A stretch of 64,000 nucleotides of DNA, taken from Argyresthia goedartella (Eukaryota > Arthropoda > Insecta > Lepidoptera > Argyresthiidae). The stretch lies in assembly GCA_949825045.1 (NCBI GenBank), contig OX463829.1, forward strand, positions 23,778,715-23,842,714, read 5' to 3'. The position numbers and the translations under genes were made by a program. Below, piece by piece: positions 10,709 through 22,292 of the stretch; within the stretch, counting starts at the first letter, position 1, and each line of letters begins with the position of its first letter. The notes beneath the pieces are model-generated. The model made no database searches, was not told where the DNA came from, and saw only the letters and a program-made list of their open reading frames with translations.

Positions 10709-11344
10709 CTGTCTTTTGGTCTTTTAGCTGCTGGATGATTTGGTTAGCTTCAAGTAATTGCTGTTCAAGCGCCGATATGCTCTGAAGGCTAGACTCATGA
10801 GTACGGTAGCACTGATCGAGGGAGTCTAACAGATTTCTGAACTTGTCTCTTTCTGCGCTGACATCGATCAAATCATTGTGCAGCTGGGCCAATTGACTTT
10901 TAAGAGTTTGGTTTGAGTTCAGGATTTTCTCAATCTCCAGCTCGCTATCAGCTCTCTCTTGCTCATATTTAGCATTGAGTTCTCTGGATGCTAATAGATC
11001 TTGAAGAGCGTTGTGCAGCTGCAGCGTGATTTCAGCTCTCCGTGTGGTTATTTTAGACTCCATGCTGGAACGTAGAAATGGTATGCAACAGTTTTTTATA
11101 TCAAATTGTTTTTTTTTGTTTTTTAAGAAAATTTGTAAGCTGAGAGTATGGTTACCCTACTGCCTATTAGCCAGCTTGTATTGGTTAATTTAATGACAAG
11201 TGTAAAATAATATAACTAAGTTGATGGAATGTGATGGGAATTGCAACAATACTACTATTAACAATAACACTATATTAGTAACAATACTACTATTTAGTAG
11301 GTAATATAATATTTGAAAGGTCTTATTGTCTGAGGTATTTCTAT

Positions 11345-14300
11345 AGAAAAGAAGTAAATGTTCCTAAATTTATATGACAGATCTTTTAAATAAATTAAGA
11401 CACAAATGTATAGGTGCAATGCAATGCCTTCTCTGTATATACTCGAGTATAAACACAAGCAAGACACTGAGTTCTCAGCTTACTATGTAAGTACTGGCCT
11501 AATGTATACTTACAATTTACCTAAATTTATACTACAGAACATTACATAAACAATAGCAGTCTTACCTACAAAAAATATCTAATTTATGTTTGTGCAACTG
11601 TTTGAGCAAAATCCTCTTTAAACCTTTATGAGCGTTTTATGTTTTTGTGATTTATAAAAGTACAGCAAGTCAGTTTCAAACTAAAACTCTGTTGTAAATT
11701 ATTTTATTCCTTTAGGGTCTGTGCATGTCCACTGAAGGATGAGAATCCATAACCGTAAACTTAATTAAAAAAGAAAATAAATAGCGAAAATTTACTATGC
11801 TCAAACAAAAAAAATAATATAAAACAACTAACATAAATTCTCAGATAAACGCAACTCTTTGCTTAGATTCACAACTGACTGATATTGGTTTTTTACCTTT
11901 GGTGTACAACAAAGAGAATATAATGTGTGATATTGCCTAAGGTTTTTATTGAAGCCAACATACAGATTTTATAGATTAGATACAGAAAAGAAGTAAATGT
12001 TCCTAAATTTATATGACAGATCTTTTAAATAAATTAAGACACAAATGTATAGGTGCAATGCAATGCCTTCTCTGTATATACTCGAGTATAAACACAAGCA
12101 AGACACTGAGTTCCCAGCTTACTATGTAAGTACTGGCCTAATGTATACTTACAATTTACCTAAATTTATACTACAGAACATTACATAAACAATAGCAGTC
12201 TTACCTACAAAAAATATCTAATTTATGTTTGTGCAACTGTTTGAGCAAAATCCTCTTGAAACCTTTATGAGCGTTTTATGTTTTTGTGATTTATAAAAGT
12301 ACAGCAAGTCAGTTTCAAACTAAAACTCTGTTGTAAATTATTTTATTCCTTTAGGGTCTGTGCATGTCCACTGAAGGATGAGAATCCATAACCGTAAACT
12401 TAATTAAAAAAGAAAATAAATAGCGAAAATTTACTATGCTCAAACAAAAAAAATAATATAAAACAACTAACATAAATTCTCAGATAAACGCAACTCTTTG
12501 CTTAGATTCACAACTGACTGATGTTGGTTTTTTACCTTTGGTGTACAACAAAGAGAATATAATGTGTGATATTGCCTAAGGTTTTTATTGAAGCCAACAT
12601 ACAGATTTTATAGATTAGATACAGAAAAGAAGTAAATGTTCCTAAATTTATATGACAGATCTTTTAAATAAATTAAGACACAAATGTATAGGTGCAATGC
12701 AATGCCTTCTCTGTATATACTCGAGTATAAACACAAGCAAGACACTGAGTTCCCAGCTTACTATGTAAGTACTGGCCTAATGTATACTTACAATTTACCT
12801 AAATTTATACTACAGAACATTACATAAACAATAGCAGTCTTACCTACAAAAAATATCTAATTTATGTTTGTGCAACTGTTTGAGCAAAATCCTCTTTAAA
12901 CCTTTATGAGCGTTTTATGTTTTTGTGATTTATAAAAGTACAGCAAGTCAGTTTCAAACTAAAACTCTGTTGTAAATTATTTTATTCCTTTAGGGTCTGT
13001 GCATGTCCACTGAAGGATGAGAATCCATAACCGTAAACTTAATTAAAAAAGAAAATAAATAGCGAAAATTTACTATGCTCAAACAAAAAAAATAATATAA
13101 AACAACTAACATAAATTCTCAGATAAACGCAACTCTTTGCTTAGATTCACAACTGACTGATATTGGTTTTTTACCTTTGGTGTACAACAAAGAGAATATA
13201 ATGTGTGATATTGCCTAAGGTTTTTATTGAAGCCAACATACAGATTTTATAGATTAGATACAGAAAAGAAGTAAATGTTCCTAAATTTATATGACAGATC
13301 TTTTAAATAAATTAAGACACAAATGTATAGGTGCAATGCAATGCCTTCTCTGTATATACTCGAGTATAAACACAAGCAAGACACTGAGTTCCCAGCTTAC
13401 TATGTAAGTACTGGCCTAATGTATACTTACAATTTACCTAAATTTATACTACAGAACATTACATAAACAATAGCAGTCTTACCTACAAAAAATATCTAAT
13501 TTATGTTTGTGCAACTGTTTGAGCAAAATCCTCTTGAAACCTTTATGAGCGTTTTATGTTTTTGTGATTTATAAAAGTACAGCAAGTCAGTTTCAAACTA
13601 AAACTCTGTTGTAAATTATTTTATTCCTTTAGGGTCTGTGCATGTCCACTGAAGGATGAGAATCCATAACCGTAAACTTAATTAAAAAAGAAAATAAATA
13701 GCGAAAATTTACTATGCTCAAACAAAAAAAATAATATAAAACAACTAACATAAATTCTCAGATAAACGCAACTCTTTGCTTAGATTCACAACTGACTGAT
13801 GTTGGTTTTTTACCTTTGGTGTACAACAAAGAGAATATAATGTGTGATATTGCCTAAGGTTTTTATTGAAGCCAACATACAGATTTTATAGATTAGATAC
13901 AGAAAAGAAGTAAATGTTCCTAAATTTATATGACAGATCTTTTAAATAAATTAAGACACAAATGTATAGGTGCAATGCAATGCCTTCTCTGTATATACTC
14001 GAGTATAAACACAAGCAAGACACTGAGTTCCCAGCTTACTATGTAAGTACTGGCCTAATGTATACTTACAATTTACCTAAATTTATACTACAGAACATTA
14101 CATAAACAATAGCAGTCTTACCTACAAAAAATATCTAATTTATGTTTGTGCAACTGTTTGAGCAAAATCCTCTTTAAACCTTTATGAGCGTTTTATGTTT
14201 TTGTGATTTATAAAAGTACAGCAAGTCAGTTTCAAACTAAAACTCTGTTGTAAATTATTTTATTCCTTTAGGGTCTGTGTATGTCCACTGAAGGATGAGA

Positions 14301-14536
14301 ATCCATAATCGTAAACTTAATTAAAAAAGAAAATAAATGGTATAGCGAAAATTTACTATGCTCAAACAAAAAAAATAATATAAAACAACCAACATAAATT
14401 CTCAGATAAACGCAACTCTTTGCTTGGATTCACAACTGACTGATGTTTGTTTTTTACCTTTGGTGTACAACAAAGAGAATAATATAATGTGTGATATTGC
14501 CTAAGGTTTTTATTGAAGCCAACATACAGATTTTAT
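11345..14536. repeat. tandem array: five 639-bp units, dimeric variant pattern
   Basis: A recurring anchor (GAAGTAAATGTTCC) starts at about 11351, 11990, 12629, 13268 and 13907, giving a constant 639-base period and almost exactly five units. Units are nearly identical. Two linked variants alternate: TCTTTAAACC in units 1, 3 and 5 but TCTTGAAACC in 2 and 4; GATATTGG in 1 and 3 but GATGTTGG in 2 and 4. The last unit carries extra changes in its second half. No frame, RNA gene or transposon motif was found inside. The pattern implies amplification of a 1278-base dimer. Confidence 0.93.
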
Positions 14537-15010
14537 TTTATAAATCACAATTTTATGATAATGGGTTGTAAGACTGTTTCAGCTTCATATTATGAGTGTT
14601 TTAGAGGAATTGAATCTGTATAAATGACACTGTAAACCTATACTGAAGTACAATTTGTTATTTATTAGAAGAAAACAGTTTCTGGACTTGTTTTTCTGTT
14701 TGAGCGGCTACCATCCAGTTATGTCCCGGAGACCTATCTCATCACACCAACATTTCCTGGGTGGGAAAAAGGGGAGAGGACCTTGGCCTTTGAGTGGGAT
14801 GTTATGGGCTCGTTCTACTGATAATAATTATGCTAAATTGTATGAAATTGTCAACTAGTCAGAAAACTGTTTCTAATGTGGTATTCAAATTATTTTTTCA
14901 ACTAGAATGCGAGTCTCAGTTCAATTATTGCTAGAAACTGTACTACTGGTAGGTAATTATATGGTAGTGTTAGTCTATTAGTTAGATAAAACAAAGAACT
15001 CAGCTGGATA
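14537..15010. other. unannotated stretch
   Basis: Unique-looking sequence between the tandem array and the solo-like LTR. A 67-codon frame (14655-14858) has no recognisable feature. Confidence 0.3.
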
Positions 15011-17304
15011 TGTAGTATTCCGTTCCGGCATTCAAATTCATCGGCAGTTGACAGTTGGAGTGGCTTCAGTGGCAGGAGCAATCTTGTGACTGTAGTGTGC
15101 AGCTCAAAACATTGTTCACAGTTTTAACTATTCTAACAAGTAATTACACTTATATTTAGTAAGTATTATAACACTAATTAGATTAATTTAAAAAATATTT
15201 ATCAGCTATCGTTTCGTGAACAGCTGTCCGAATCAAGGTGAAAATGTCAAGTCGAGAATGATAAGTCTGAATTTCTCGTTTCTTGAGAATTCGTTAAATG
15301 TACAATAGTTGAACGGAAGATTGGTTCAGGAAGTTAGAGTTTCAAGTTAAACAGAGAAAGCATGTATGCCCGCAAGCCGGTGTTTCGAGTCAGTTAGCGG
15401 TGTTTTGTGCCAGATCGATCTTTGTTATACTTTATGTACTGGTACCATTTATTTTTTTGTATATATGGGCGCTTGGAGCTTCTTTTACGTGGTCGACCAC
15501 AATTTATAATATTTGTTTGGGATATCGTATGGTTATTCGTCGCAGTGTTACGACGTGAGTACTCAATGATATTTCATGTGCTCGCTAATAGCGGCTTTAG
15601 TGGTTCCAATTATATAATTAGTTCACGGCAATAACGATCCAAATAGACCGGGTTTACACAATTGCAATTTGATTTTCTGAAATGGGTTTGAACTAGCGGT
15701 TTCCTCAAAAGGTCCGTAACGTTTTGAAACCTTCAACTCTGCGCAATTCGAGCTGGATGTTATCGAAACGTTTTCTTTAGTGCTTTTAGAGATCTAACCC
15801 TCTCCACAACGAGTTACGTACTTCGGAAAATACCGATTTATGTACCTCGTTAACCTCAGCACGCCTCGACTGAGCCCAGCAAAATAAATGCGTGACACAA
15901 TCTACACGTTAGATCTCCCAGCGAAATTGACATTTAAATTAAAGATGCAACTTGAATCAAAACGATCCAAGGCAAGGCAAAATATCTACCCGTCCCTAAA
16001 CAATGAACTTTAGACTGTAATTTGATCTCTTCGCGCGTCCCCGACCACACTCAAATGTCAAAGATATCAACAGGATAGGTTATCTGAGTTGACATCGTTT
16101 ATACTTTGTTCTGAATTTGTTATTTTCATCCGCGGAACCCCATCGATCAAACAGTCTCCCTATGCCTTGACAACCTAGGTTTAGCCGCAACTAAACTCCT
16201 GTCTAACCTAGTCTAAAATCCTAGTGTTATACCACGTCCATCATCGACACCACTCGAAGAAGGTTGTGTATGATTTGAATGTGCTTGTATGTTTAACGAT
16301 TTGTGTGTGTGGGTATTTCAAAACTCGCTACATGAAGGGAATGAGGAAAGGATTAACTCGCGAATATCCTAATAGCTAATCCAGGAACCCTATGGTGAAG
16401 GAAAAAGGAAATTAGGGTCGCTCCAAGCCCAGGCTCAGACTCAGATCAAATTACCTACAAGTTCTTATCTAACGACCCAAGGGTAGTTTTGGAATTTGGG
16501 TAGGTTGATTTAAAGGATAGGAACCGAGATATATCTCGGCCCTCCAGACACACACAAAAATCCACTGTAGCACGCAATCACAAATCTTCCAGTTCCAGAC
16601 GCGTAAAACAGCAGACAGAACTGTACAGATTACCGAAAGACACGTGTACCACAGTGGTTTGACGTACGGACTGAATCCCTTCTCCACCCACGCGCTCGTA
16701 TTTATAGGTGGCCCACATGTCTGAGATGGCGTCCCACCCCCCACACTCTTCCCAAGCGCAAGCTTCTTATCATTAACTACACAGGGTCTAGTTTTAATCA
16801 AACATGCCATGCACCCCCGCTGTTCTACAATTCTGTGTATGCATAGTTCCTATAATCACCCATCGGTTATCACTCAAGTCATTTGGTATTGCCGATACAC
16901 AAAATTTGTCGATCGCTGGCTATAAAGCGGTTGCAATTAATTAAGCCTGACTGCCCGACCGCTAGCGTCTAAGACAAAGATCACTGGAAAGATATGCAAA
17001 CCCGTGATTTCAGACTCACCACAACGTAATAATCAATCGCAATTGTATATTTGCAGTCAACACTTTCTCCGTATAGTTCCATAAACCTTCCATTATTTAG
17101 TTATCAATAATTTATTCAGCGCGCAGCCAAATCGGCTCTGATCCCTATAAATTTCGCAGGAATGCGACAAAAAAACCTGACCCGACCTCTCTTCCCCGAA
17201 TTAACCACGTTCTCAGGCCCATTTCTTGCCAACTTACTTCGAATCACTCAATAACCCAAGCGTTAAATGAACTGACTCTTGTATTCAATGTGTGTACCAT
17301 TACA
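15011..17304 (-). mobile_element. solo-like long LTR (gypsy family)
   Basis: From about 15245 to 17304 this matches the two halves of the LTR at 21141-22237 and 26599-27622 base for base over long stretches. On the - strand it begins TGTAATGG at 17304. The other end differs from the second copy: homology stops near 15240, and a plausible terminus TGTAGTATTCC lies at 15011. At about 2.1-2.3 kb the LTR is very long. No internal region lies on either side, as expected for a solo LTR. It provides the uninterrupted version of the site where LINE C inserted. Confidence 0.72.
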
Positions 17305-17341
17305 GTGCGGCGATGGGCTAGCCCTCTGTCACGCAAAATGA

Positions 17342-17387
17342 AGTATTAAATGAACTGACTCTTGTATTCAATGTGTGTACCATTACA
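17342..17387 (-). repeat. duplicated LTR terminus
   Basis: The 46 bases ending in CCATTACA at 17259-17304 recur almost exactly at 17342-17387 after a 37-base spacer. The start of the LTR (in its own - orientation) is therefore present twice in tandem. Confidence 0.85.
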
Positions 17388-17432
17388 ATATAAATGTGCT
17401 AATAAATACTAACATACATACTACCTGTAATT

Positions 17433-17535
17433 CTAAAGAGAGAGGTAATGCTTCTTCACGCGACTTTTAAATATATTGAGAGTAGGACTGTCCCTGATGA
17501 TGCCAGGGAGTGTATTCCATAACCGAATGGATTTA
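17433..17535 (-). pseudogene. C-terminal tail of a LINE reverse transcriptase
   Basis: On the - strand a short frame reads LWNTLPGIIRDSP, then LNIFKSRVKKHYLSL, then a TAG (17433-17435). The W-N-x-L-P, S-P-x-L and F-K-x-x-L/V-K-x-H-Y order is the conserved last 30 residues of many CR1/Jockey-type ORF2 proteins. Nothing upstream of it is clearly coding, so this is a short relic of a LINE not otherwise present here. Confidence 0.7.
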
Positions 17536-17891
17536 TAGATGTAAAGATGTAAAAGAGTGATTTAAATCTTCTGAACAAAAAAATGCATTACTCTCTGTTC
17601 CTTGAAAAGATTTAATAAGATAAATTCCATATTAAAAAATGGAAAATAATAGCGATCTACCTTTCCGCCCCACCTCCACCCGCTCCAGATAAGTTAGACA
17701 CAAACTGTCAAACTGCGTTCACGCTATTTTGCTATTCATTTTTTCATTTGAATTCAACCGATGAATTATTCTATAGATATTACATACGAGAAATGGTGTT
17801 TGTTGTGTTTGCTTGTATTTGTTCATATCATAATTGATAATATTCAAAGAGAATCGATGAAAACGGATCATATCTTCGGAAAAATATATTA
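17536..17891. other. unannotated stretch
   Basis: AT-rich sequence with no recognised feature. It may include decayed LINE sequence upstream of the tail at 17433. Confidence 0.3.
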
Positions 17892-17954
17892 TCTCTGTCG
17901 TAACCTTTCTCCATGGTCTAGGCCCTAGACCATGGAGAAAGGTTAGGACAGAGA
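17892..17954. repeat. fold-back palindrome, 31-base arms
   Basis: Arms 17892-17922 and 17924-17954 are reverse complements with one mismatch and a one-base spacer. Confidence 0.9.
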
Positions 17955-17956
17955 GT

Positions 17957-17999
17957 TACAAAACCTATTCCCCTAGACTCTAGGGGAATAGGTTTTGTA
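17957..17999. repeat. fold-back palindrome, 20-base arms
   Basis: Arms 17957-17976 and 17980-17999 are exact reverse complements around a three-base loop. It starts two bases after the preceding palindrome, so two independent hairpins lie side by side. Confidence 0.9.
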
Positions 18000-18399
18000 G
18001 CAGTGTCGAGATTAGAAGCGGATATTAATAGGGAGATTTGAATCAGAGATCTATCTGGATATATCTAGGAATTAACTACTACATTTAACTAACTCTACGT
18101 CTACATTATATACTTATATATTTATATTTATTATAAATATATATGATACTTATATACCTTTTACTACACTATAAAAATGTATACTATATAATATACATTC
18201 CAAATACTTTAATGTTATTAAAAATTATAATGATATCATACAATAGGCGTAAGAACAGTAACTGACTACTTTTAATATTTTTTCTCTTTTTCATAAGTGT
18301 TATTTTTTATAAAATTGTATTTCTCGTACGTGTAAGTGTAATTGCTTTTATTTTATAAAATTGTGTGCGAATTTGAAAAAACTACCAATGAAATGGTAG

Positions 18400-18490
18400 T
18401 TTGTTCTCCCATAGTGGCAGTGGCAGTGAGAAGTGGCAAAAAATAACGATTGCTAAGTATATGTAAATATCTACAGTAATAAAGACATTT
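18400..18490 (+). mobile_element. 3' UTR relic of LINE family B
   Basis: CTCCCATAGTGG, then GAAGTGGCAAAAAATAACG, then CTAAGTATATGTAAATATC and CAGTAATAAAGACATTTGG parallel the last 100 bases of LINE B2 (7160-7255) and B5 (59345-59445). Only the 3' end remains. Confidence 0.75.
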
Positions 18491-21140
18491 GGAATCTAAC
18501 AAACAAACTTATGAATGCACCTGGTTACGCAGGTATATGGAGTATTAAAGCTCCAATAGCACGATTTTGAACCAAATCACGGTCTCAACAAATAATTGGT
18601 TAAAATCCGTCAAGCCTTTTGGGATAATGACGATTTCAAATTTTCAATTTCTTATATCCATTTTGAAAAAAAAACATAATCGACCAAAAAAATACATAAA
18701 ATCCGTTGAGAAATGCGCCCTGTAGAACAGCCAGCAATCCGGACAGAAATACGAAATCATTTTTGCACAAGCTGACACGGAGTCGCCACGCTGGAGCTCC
18801 GCGCTCGCTCGATCGATTAGAAGAACCACGAGACTATTTTGGAGAACAAAAAATTGTTCTCCAACATGGCCCGGATACTTCTTTTTTCTAAATTACTTTT
18901 AGAATCTACTTATTCACGGTCCGTAGCGTGCCCCACCCGGACTTGGCTTCGTATTTCATTTAGTTACAACACCGTCCATTCAATTAAATCCACTGACCGT
19001 GCAGATTTCGTTACGACTACCCTGGTAACACCTACCCGAGGAAAAGCTTTCAACAAAGTCCTTATTGTTCTGAACTTTAGAGTCTTTCAGCAACAAATAT
19101 TTAGCTTCATGTGTTGGCGACTGTACAACACATCGACATCGACACTCGTCGCGTGATATTACCCTTCGTGATATCTCAAGAACACCTGTGACGGTTACAG
19201 AATGGCTAAGAGCAGAGATACAAATCACATATTTGTTGTTGTCTAGAATCCCGAAATGTATTTTCTTATTTGTATTCGTTCACGCAATTTTTGAAGTAAA
19301 ACTTCTATACGCACGCTTGACTTGGTGAGTAAGCTGGCGAATGCGTGACTAGAGCGTTACGAAAAGTGTGATCACATTTTCTTTCTCTCTTCCTCTCATA
19401 GCCAGACACAGTGCAGAAGATGTATTTTTGAAGCATTAGAGTTAAAGAAGTACTTCAGTTGTGTGGTCTAAAACACACTCTTTTTTTCATGTCACGCAAA
19501 CTATAATATTTGATTAATGTGCGATATTAATGTGTACCTTTTACTGTAATTGTATAGGTAATTATAGTAGTTTGCTGTATTAAATACTGATACCTATAGA
19601 AGCCTTATTAAGAACTAATTGGGTTATATTAGGTTAGGTTGGGTTGGGTTATTCATCACTAGCTTAAAGATTTTTCGATATTTCGACTGTTCCTTTTGCT
19701 TTTCTTAATATAAGCCACGCGATAATTTCATAAATTTCACCCCTTTTTACAATTTTAAGAATGAGATGTTCGTTGATTCGTTACATATAATCCGAATGAC
19801 AAAGGCTGTGTGTTGGATGATAAACTAAATTTTATATGGGGCCATCGAAAGAGCATATGAATTTACGTGTGACGTCACTTCCGGCTCATCCGTTCTCTCC
19901 AGTTGTACTACCATAGTCGTGCGACCGATTTCAATTACGACAGAGCGCATCGAGTGCTGAAATTTCAGTAATATCAGAGATCTTAACTGTTATACAATGT
20001 TACACTTACAAGTAACTGAGAAGTAACTTTAGCAACCGACTCACATTAGCCCCCTGGGTAAAGTAAATACTTAGTATTGCGATATAATGCCTGGAACTAC
20101 CAGAAACCTTTATGTTTGAACGACATAAGTTTGGCATGTTTGTACTAATTAAATGTAGATATTGAATTGACGTAGGTGTTTTGTTTTCCATCAAGAATAG
20201 GACTTTATTGGAATTGATTAGAATGAATGAATGAAATCATTGTTTCAGGCTTGGTTTACCCATCAAAGACAAGAATTAAACAAATACAAATACAGTAACG
20301 TATTGGTGAAACTGTTTATATTGAGCTGGCATTAACCCCTCAGAAATTGTTGACCTTATTTAAAAAAATATGACATTTTAACATTTCTAACAAAATTCAT
20401 ACTAGAATGTCTAATGTTTATTAAGAAAAAATATACTCGTGTTAGTGAGCGCGATGTTCTAAAAAATTACGAAATAAAAACGACCTAAAATTACCATTTT
20501 CCAAATGCGCACTTTATACGAATAACGTATCATGTAGCCATTAAAATATTCAAGTTGTCAGCAAATGACCTTTAAATTCCTTTACTCACTAGAATCTTTA
20601 AAAAATGCTATGATTTGAAAGAAGACTTAAATGATAAAGAATTGATCACTAACTAAACTCACAAAAGTCATTTCTTGTTGCTGTTTCGACCAAAAAGCCC
20701 ACGGCTTTACGAAGCGGACTAGCATATGCCTAATAATCTTGATAGAAATAAAAATAAATACAAATAAAGTTAAATAATGTAAATATCGAATAATAAAAAG
20801 AAATACAAATAAGAACTAACTTGTTATGTAAATTTGTTCAAAACTAGCTAGTATTTAAGTTGGTCCATTCAGAAGGTGACACAAACTAAAATTACCATCC
20901 GACTAGGCATCTAAACGTCATCATGACGTCTGCATAGTTACTTTTCTTTATATTTAGGTAGGCAGAAGGGTAGTCGAGCGTTGCTCTGCCTTGCAGCTGT
21001 CGCATTAAGCCACTTTGCGGCCGTCTTTAGGCAGTTTTTTGAATACCTCAGCTGACACATCTAAGCATTGGTCATGATAAATACGCGAACATAATCTGCC
21101 AATCGGCAGCCCATAGTTTCGAGGGCACGCGAGACAGTGG
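18491..21140. other. 2.6 kb without recognised features
   Basis: Contains a small palindrome (GGAGAACAA / TTGTTCTCC, 18841-18862), a short TTAGG-like run near 19625 and a GAATGAAT run near 20221. Several frames under 110 codons show no domain, and I saw no LINE, LTR or DNA-transposon motif. 18500-18620 may be a scrap of the dispersed repeat seen at 47498-47862. Confidence 0.35.
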
Positions 21141-22237
21141 TGTAACGGCATAAAGGCTAAGGTCGAGCCACCGCTATCAGAAGCTATGATCGTCTATTCT
21201 ATCTACCCCAAAAAGAGATGTCCCGATTCAGCTGTAAAATTTGTAAGTTAAGAATGATAAGTCTGAATTTCTCGTTCGTTGAGAAGTTCGTTAGGCGTAT
21301 AATAGTCGAACGGAAGATTGGTTCAGGAAGTTAGAGTTTCAAGTTAGACAGAGAAAGCATATATGCCTGCAAGCCGGAGTTTCGCATCAGTTAGCGGTGT
21401 TTTGCGCCAGATCGATCTTTGTTATATTTTGTGTGATGGTACCATTTTTTTTTGTATATATGGGCGCTTGGAACTTCTTTTCGTGTGGTCGACCACAATT
21501 TATAATATTTGTTTGGGATATCGTATAGATATCCGTCGTAGTGTTACGACGTGAGTACTCAATGATATTTCATGTGCTCGCTAGTAGCGGCTTGTGGTGG
21601 TTCCAATTATATAATTAGTTCACGGCAATAACGATCCAAATAGACCGGGTTTACACAATTGCAATTTGATTTTCTGAAATGGGTTTGAACTAGCGGTTTC
21701 CTCAAAAGGTCCGTAACGTTTTGAAACCTTCAACTCTGCGCAATTTGAGCTGGATGTTATCGAAACGTTTTCATTAGCGCTTTTGGAGATCTAACCCACT
21801 CCACAGCGAGGTACATACTTCGGGAAATACCGATTTATGCATCTAGCTAACCTCAGCACTTCCTCGACTGGGCCCAGCAATAAATACTAGACACAGCCTA
21901 CACGTTAGACTCCAGCGAAATTCACATTTAATTTAAAGATGCAACTTGAATCCAGACCGATCCAAGGCAAAGCAAAACAATCTACCCGTTCCTAAACAAT
22001 GAACTTTAGACTGTAATTTGATCTCTTCGCGCGTCCCCGACAACACTCAAATGTCAAAAATATCAACAGGATAGGTTATCTGTGTTGACAACGTTTATAC
22101 TTTGTTCTGAATTTGTTATTTCCATCCGCGGAACCATATCGATCAAACAGTCTCCCTATGCCCTGACAACCTAGGTTTAGCCGCAACTAAACTCCTGTCT
22201 AGCCTAGTCTAAAATCCTAGTGTTATACCACGTCCAT
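21141..22237 (-). mobile_element. gypsy element 3' LTR, outer half
   Basis: This is the outer half of the long LTR of the - strand gypsy element. Its outer end reads TGTAACGG on the + strand (GCCGTTACA on the - strand), and the sequence then follows the solo LTR copy (15245-16240) closely until 22237, where LINE C interrupts. The other half resumes at 26599. Confidence 0.8.
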
Positions 22238-22292
22238 TGTCTGCGCGCGCGCGTCACAGCGAGCGGTTAGGCTGTTACGTTTCGCGACCAAC

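Larger units (their letters stand above)
9040..11063 (-). pseudogene. LINE B1 ORF1 (coiled-coil protein), broken
   Basis: This is the ORF1 of the LINE, expected to bind RNA and chaperone the element. It starts at the ATG at 11063 with a long heptad-rich coiled coil (roughly 11060-10710), continues with a second coiled coil (about 10500-10200), then a Pro/Ser-rich GC-rich linker with imperfect internal repeats (9840-10080). The C-terminal part contains FSDRLGVGMG, VILYMENSIGVG and FFDTNLLI, which weakly resemble the SGNH-hydrolase-like domain found in some LINE ORF1 proteins. At least three frame changes are needed (near 10650, 9865 and 9540), and two palindromes interrupt it. The esterase-like assignment is tentative. 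Confidence 0.7.
7274..11080 (-). mobile_element. LINE B1, 5' segment
   Basis: This is the upstream part of the same element as 3028-4251: ORF1 (11063 to 9040) and the N-terminal two thirds of ORF2 (9103 to 7274). With the other segment the element would be about 5 kb, which is close to full length. The 5' UTR is short or missing. It is disrupted by palindromes inside ORF1 and by LINE B2 inside ORF2. Confidence 0.85.

Noticed and set aside
11345..14536. Tandem array considered as a CRISPR array or tandem gene cluster
   Set aside because: Units are 639 bases, directly adjacent, without spacers or reading frames, in an animal-type genome.
19615..19650. Telomeric TTAGG repeats
   Set aside because: Only a few imperfect units (TTAGGTTAGGTTGGGTTGGG); too short and irregular.
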